Origin: Chromobacterium sp. IIBBL 290-4
GTDB lineage: Bacteria > Pseudomonadota > Gammaproteobacteria > Burkholderiales > Chromobacteriaceae
Assembly (NCBI RefSeq): GCF_024207115.1
Contig: NZ_CP100128.1
Span: forward strand, 4,588,001-4,652,000
Direction: 5' to 3'
Length of the DNA stretch: 64,000 bases
Every line of letters begins with the position of its first letter. The first letter of the stretch is position 1. Positions 60,197 through 64,000 of this stretch are shown here, in pieces. The notes beneath the pieces were generated by a model. That model saw only the letters and a list, made by a program, of their open reading frames with translations, did not search any database and was not told the DNA's origin. The position numbers and the translations under genes were made by a program.

Positions 60197-61516
60197 ATGT
60201 GGTTTGCCGGCGACAAGATGATCAACCAACTGGAAAACGCAGCCGAGGCCGCGCTGCGCGGCGAATCCGCCCAATGGCGGATCCAGGGCAATGAGCGCTG
60301 GCGCGCGCTGGGCGAAAAGCTGTCGCGGGCATGGGAGCATCAGGACCGGCAGCTTTCGCAGGCCGATAGCGAAAAACAGGCGTCTGACCGCAACCTCAAC
60401 CAATTGCAAGACCAGCTGCGGCGCGCCGAAACCCTGCTGGATCAACTGAATGTCCGTTTCGACCTGGTCAACCGCGCAGCCAGCGAAGGCTTGTGGGACA
60501 TGTCGGTGATCGCCGGCGACCCGGTCAATCCGGACAATGTGTTCTGGTGGTCGCAAACCTTCCGCGCGCTGCTGGGTTTTTCCGACGAGCGCGATTTCCC
60601 CAATGTGCTGGGCAGTTGGGCCGGACGCCTGCATCCGGACGACAAACCCCGCGTGCTGGAGGCCTTCGCTTCCCACCTGAATGATCGCAGCGGCATGACG
60701 CCCTACGACATTGATTACCGCCTGCAATGCAAAAGCGGCGACTACCGCTGGTTCCGCGCCCGCGGCGCCACGCTGCGCAACGACAAGGGCGTGCCGATGC
60801 GCGTAGCGGGCTCGCTGGCCGACATCACCGAGCAAAGACAGCAAAACTTGCAGCTGGAACGGGCGATGACCCGCTTCGAACTGGGCAGCGCCATGATGGC
60901 GGAAGGCCTGTGGGACATGGAGGTGGACCCGGTCAATCCGGTCAGCGGCAACAACGCCTTCTGGTGGTCGCCGCAATTCCGCAGGCTGCTGGGCTTCGAC
61001 AGCGAGCACGATTTCCCCAATGTGCTGGAGAGCTGGTCCAGCCGGCTGCACGCGGAAGACAAGCAGCGCGTGCTGGACGCGTTTTCCGCCCACTTGAACG
61101 ACCGCAGCGGCCAAACCGTCTACGACCTGGAATACCGGCTGCAATGCAAGAACGGCGAATACCACTGGTTCCGCGCCCGCGGCCAGACCAAACGCAAACC
61201 GGACGGCTCGCCGCTGCGCGTAGTGGGCGCGCTGATAGACATCGACGCGGAAAAACGCTCCGAAGCGCTGAACAGCGAAAGCCAACAGCGGCAGCAGCTG
61301 GAGAAAAGCCTCAGCGAAATCGCCGCCATCGTCAGCACCATCCAGTCCATCGCCGATCAAACCAATCTCTTGGCGCTGAACGCCGCCATCGAAGCCGCCC
61401 GCGCCGGCGAAACAGGCCGCGGCTTCGCGGTGGTGGCCGATGAGGTGCGCAAGCTGGCCGAACGCACCCGCGACGCGACGCAACGGGTGGAAAAACTGGT
61501 GGTGCAACGCAGCTGA
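60197..61516 (+). CDS. Soluble PAS-PAS chemoreceptor-like protein with short MCP module
   Basis: A 439-aa protein with no membrane helix. Coiled coil (about 35-85), then two PAS/PAC units, about 89-213 and 226-350, that are close duplicates (DFPNVL-SW--RLH--DK-RVL-AF--HLNDRSG in both). The C-terminal 70 residues (about 365-439) match only the hairpin tip of an MCP signalling domain ([40 protein letters not shown], residues 385-424). The methylation helices and C-terminal pentapeptide are missing. Start has GGAG upstream. Function as a chemoreceptor is doubtful; sensing aerotaxis-like signals is possible. Confidence 0.85.
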   Translation: MWFAGDKMINQLENAAEAALRGESAQWRIQGNERWRALGEKLSRAWEHQDRQLSQADSEKQASDRNLNQLQDQLRRAETLLDQLNVRFDLVNRAASEGLWDMSVIAGDPVNPDNVFWWSQTFRALLGFSDERDFPNVLGSWAGRLHPDDKPRVLEAFASHLNDRSGMTPYDIDYRLQCKSGDYRWFRARGATLRNDKGVPMRVAGSLADITEQRQQNLQLERAMTRFELGSAMMAEGLWDMEVDPVNPVSGNNAFWWSPQFRRLLGFDSEHDFPNVLESWSSRLHAEDKQRVLDAFSAHLNDRSGQTVYDLEYRLQCKNGEYHWFRARGQTKRKPDGSPLRVVGALIDIDAEKRSEALNSESQQRQQLEKSLSEIAAIVSTIQSIADQTNLLALNAAIEAARAGETGRGFAVVADEVRKLAERTRDATQRVEKLVVQRS

Positions 61517-61540
61517 GCAACCGCCGCTCCGCATGGAAAA

Positions 61541-61576
61541 GCGACAAGCCCGGCGAAGATTCGCCGGGCTTGTCGC
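61541..61576. terminator. Bidirectional hairpin between convergent genes
   Basis: GCGACAAGCCCGGCGA-AGAT-TCGCCGGGCTTGTCGC, a perfect 16-bp stem without a T-run. Confidence 0.7.
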
Positions 61577-61600
61577 ATGCTTCAACCTGCCGCGCAGGGA

Positions 61601-62671
61601 TCAAACGTAGACGAAGTGCGCCCGCTTGACGTTGCACAGCGGCTCATAGCCAATGGTGCCGGCATTCGCCGCCACTTCGTTGACCGATACCGCCTCGCCC
61701 CACAGCTCCACTTCGCTGCCCATGCCCGCCTCCGGCAGATCGGTCAGATCCACCGTCAGCATATCCATAGACACCCGGCCGATCAGCTGGGAACGCTTTC
61801 CATCTATCAGCGCCGGGCTGCCGCTGGACGCCAGCCGCGGATAGCCGTCGGCATAGCCGCATGCCACCAGGCCGACGCGAGTCGGTCTGTGGGTGATGAA
61901 ATTGTCGCCATAGCCTATCGGCTCGCCTATGCCCAGCTCGCGCACCCCGAACACCTTGCTGGAGAAACGCATCACCGGACGCAAAGCCTTGTCTTGCTCG
62001 AAACCGGCCGACAGCGGCGTCACGCCATACAGCGCGATGCCGACCCGCCCCCAATTGCGCTGCGCGCGGGGGTGGCACAGAATGCCCGCCGAATTGGCGA
62101 CCGACTCGTCTCCCGCCGGCAAGCCGCGCGTGGCGGCGTCAAACATCTCCAGCTGCGAGAAAGTCATCGGCACATCCGGCTCGTCGGCGCGGGCGAAGTG
62201 GGTCATCTTGGTGATCTTGCCCGCCTTGCCGCTGGCTTCCAACCGGCGCCAGGCCGCCTGATAGTCCTGCGGCAGGAAGCCCTCGCGGTGCATGCCGGAG
62301 TCCATCATCAGCCAGATATTGAAGGGTTTGGACGGCTGCGCCGTCTCCACCATGGCCAATTGCCGCTCGCTGGCCACCGCCATCCACAAGTCCAGCTCAT
62401 CCACAAGCTGCAGCTCTTCGGCTTCGAACACCCCTTCCAGCAGCAAAATGGGCTTGGCGATGCCGGCGGCGCGCAACTGTTGCGCCTCTTCCAGGCACGC
62501 TACCGCGAAGCCGTCGGCGATGTCGGCCAAGGCCTGGGCGCAGCGAACCGCGCCATGGCCATAGGCGTTGGCCTTCAGCACCGCCAGCGTTTTATCGCCG
62601 TGGGCGGCGCGGGCCAGCTCGTAGTTATGCCGCAGATTGTCCAGCTTGATTGTCGCGATCAGAGGGCGCAT
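61601..62671 (-). CDS. alr: Alanine racemase
   Basis: The start at 62671 (MRPLIATIKL) lies 4 bp after the dadA stop. The 356-aa enzyme has the PLP lysine in AVLKANAYGHG (K33) and the catalytic Tyr in GYGDNF (Y254). It interconverts L- and D-alanine. Linkage to dadA makes it the catabolic-type racemase (DadX position), though it can also supply cell-wall D-Ala. Confidence 0.94.
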   Translation of the reverse strand: MRPLIATIKLDNLRHNYELARAAHGDKTLAVLKANAYGHGAVRCAQALADIADGFAVACLEEAQQLRAAGIAKPILLLEGVFEAEELQLVDELDLWMAVASERQLAMVETAQPSKPFNIWLMMDSGMHREGFLPQDYQAAWRRLEASGKAGKITKMTHFARADEPDVPMTFSQLEMFDAATRGLPAGDESVANSAGILCHPRAQRNWGRVGIALYGVTPLSAGFEQDKALRPVMRFSSKVFGVRELGIGEPIGYGDNFITHRPTRVGLVACGYADGYPRLASSGSPALIDGKRSQLIGRVSMDMLTVDLTDLPEAGMGSEVELWGEAVSVNEVAANAGTIGYEPLCNVKRAHFVYV

Positions 62672-62675
62672 CGCA

Positions 62676-63983
62676 TCAGATTCCTTGCACCGCCGGACGG
62701 TAAACCGGCACCACCAGCGTTTCGCCCTGCTTGGCGTAGCGCTGCATGGACAAGCCATCCACGCTGATTTCCGGCTTCACGCCGGTGATCAGGTCGGCCA
62801 GCACCTTGCCGGAGCCGGCGCACATGGTCCAGCCCAGCGTGCCGTGGCCGGTGTTCAGCGACAGATTGGCGAAGCGCGTGCCGCCGATAATCGGCGTGCC
62901 GTCCGGGGTCATCGGGCGCAGGCCGGTCCAGAACGAAGCCGCCGGAATGTCGCCGCCGTTCGGGTACAGATCGCCGACCACCATTTCCAGCGTTTCGCGG
63001 CGGCGCGGGTTCAGCTCCAGGTTGTAGCCGGACAGCTCGGCCATGCCGCCGACGCGGATGCGGTTGTCGAAGCGGGTGATCGCCACCTTGTAGGTTTCGT
63101 CCAGGATGGTGGAAGTCGGCGCGCCGGCCGAGTTGGTGATGGGCACGGTCAGCGAGTAGCCCTTGACCGGATACACCGGAATGTCGATGCCCAGCTCCTT
63201 CACCAGATCGCGCGAGTAGCTGCCCATCGCCACCACGTAATGGTCGGCCGTCAGCAATTCGCCGCCGACGCGCACGCCGGTGATGCGCTTGCCGTCGTGG
63301 CGAATGCCTTCCACCGTCACGCCGAAACGGAACTCCACGCCCTTGGCGCGGGCCAGATCCGCCAGGCGGCTGGTGAACAGATTGCAATCGCCGGTTTCAT
63401 CGTTGGGCAGCTGCAGGCCGCCGGCCAGCTTGTGCTTGACCGCCGCCAGCGCCGGCTCGACGCGGGCGCAGCCGTCCGGGTCCAGCACATTGAAGTCCAC
63501 GCCGCACTCGCGCAGCACGGCGATGTCCTTGGCCATGCCTTCCACCTGGGCCTGGCTGCGGAACAGCTGCAGCGTGCCGCCCTGGCGGCCTTCGTAGTTC
63601 AGGCCGGTTTCGGCGCGCAGCTCCTTGATCTTGTCGCGGCTGTACTCGGCCAGCCGCATCATGCGGCCCTTATTCACCGCATAGGCTTTTTCATTGCAGT
63701 TGGCCAGCATTTGGGCGATCCAACGCAGCTGGTACCAGCTGCCGTCCGGGCTGATGGCCAGCGGCGCGTGGCGCTGGAACATCCACTTGATCGCCTTTTG
63801 CGGAATGCCGGGCGCGGCCCAGGGCGCGGAGTAACCGGGGGATATCTGGCCGGCGTTGCCGAAGCTGGTTTCCAGCGCCACGCCGTCCTGGCGCTCCAGC
63901 ACCGTCACCTGGCAGCCCGCCTTGGCCAAATACCACGCGGTGGACACGCCCAGAACGCCGCCACCCAGCACGATTACCTTCAT
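62676..63983 (-). CDS. dadA: D-amino acid dehydrogenase DadA
   Basis: A 435-aa FAD-dependent dehydrogenase: N-terminal dinucleotide motif [16 protein letters not shown] (about 4-19), [22 protein letters not shown] and C-terminal [11 protein letters not shown] and [15 protein letters not shown], as in E. coli DadA. It oxidises D-alanine to pyruvate with electrons to the quinone pool. The operon with alr gives L-alanine catabolism through D-alanine. Confidence 0.95.
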   Translation of the reverse strand: MKVIVLGGGVLGVSTAWYLAKAGCQVTVLERQDGVALETSFGNAGQISPGYSAPWAAPGIPQKAIKWMFQRHAPLAISPDGSWYQLRWIAQMLANCNEKAYAVNKGRMMRLAEYSRDKIKELRAETGLNYEGRQGGTLQLFRSQAQVEGMAKDIAVLRECGVDFNVLDPDGCARVEPALAAVKHKLAGGLQLPNDETGDCNLFTSRLADLARAKGVEFRFGVTVEGIRHDGKRITGVRVGGELLTADHYVVAMGSYSRDLVKELGIDIPVYPVKGYSLTVPITNSAGAPTSTILDETYKVAITRFDNRIRVGGMAELSGYNLELNPRRRETLEMVVGDLYPNGGDIPAASFWTGLRPMTPDGTPIIGGTRFANLSLNTGHGTLGWTMCAGSGKVLADLITGVKPEISVDGLSMQRYAKQGETLVVPVYRPAVQGI

Positions 63984-64000
63984 TGTCTTCTCTCCGATTG

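Noticed and set aside
60161..61585. A 474-codon frame antisense to the PAS-MCP gene
   Set aside because: Repetitive only because the PAS domains on the other strand are duplicated.
1..64000. CRISPR arrays, prophage or insertion sequences
   Set aside because: No regularly spaced repeats, transposase or phage structural genes found on either strand.

Overview
The window looks like chromosome of a Chromobacterium-type betaproteobacterium. Evidence: high GC in core genes, a HilA-type regulator next to a PrgHIJK-OrgABC block (the arrangement known as Cpi-1a in Chromobacterium violaceum), and a mix of housekeeping genes (rlmD, purU, folD, uppP, dadA-alr) with large accessory loci. The assignment is inference from gene content; no 16S gene is present.

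Layout. (1) 1-7300, type III secretion: an edge-truncated putative effector with a CesT-like chaperone upstream (minus strand), then on the plus strand a HilA/CilA regulator and the inner-ring, needle and sorting-platform genes prgH-prgI-prgJ-prgK-orgA-orgB-orgC, closed by a bidirectional terminator. No export gate, ATPase, secretin or translocon genes are in view. (2) 7300-27610, a type IVb pilus locus resembling the thin-pilus genes of IncI plasmid R64: TcpQ-like protein, lipoprotein secretin, PilO, PilP, PilQ ATPase, platform protein, major pilin, PilT-like ATPase, PilV-like tip pilin, prepilin peptidase, DotD-like protein and lytic transglycosylase. It also carries unusual passengers: a Walker-less paralogue of the PilQ ATPase, a bactofilin, an ArdC-type ssDNA-binding domain fused to an unknown region, and several unrecognised genes. 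A recurring AT-rich motif lies in at least five promoter regions of this locus. (3) 27739-38144, mostly core genes. (4) 38145-38416, a tRNA-Pro/Arg/His operon. (5) 38624-45451, a four-gene overlapping operon wecB-nfrB-nfrA-ybcH-like, related to the c-di-GMP-responsive N4-glycan exopolysaccharide system of E. coli. (6) 45547-49985, three more tRNA-His(GTG) copies bracketing an AT-rich 4-kb island with a SAM methyltransferase, a 95-aa protein, a VUT/YhhQ-type queuosine-precursor transporter and a double-HTH regulator with a degenerate S24 domain. (7) 50155-52674, GntR, LysR and pirin genes. (8) 52753-60003, a receiver-only response regulator and a TpsA/TpsB two-partner secretion pair. (9) 60197-63983, a soluble PAS-PAS chemoreceptor fragment and the dadA-alr D-alanine operon.

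Most interesting: the pilus locus with its pseudo-ATPase, its Q5 major pilin, the ArdC fusion and the shared promoter motif; and the tRNA-His-bracketed island, where a likely queuosine-precursor transporter lies among extra copies of a tRNA that is itself a substrate of queuosine modification.
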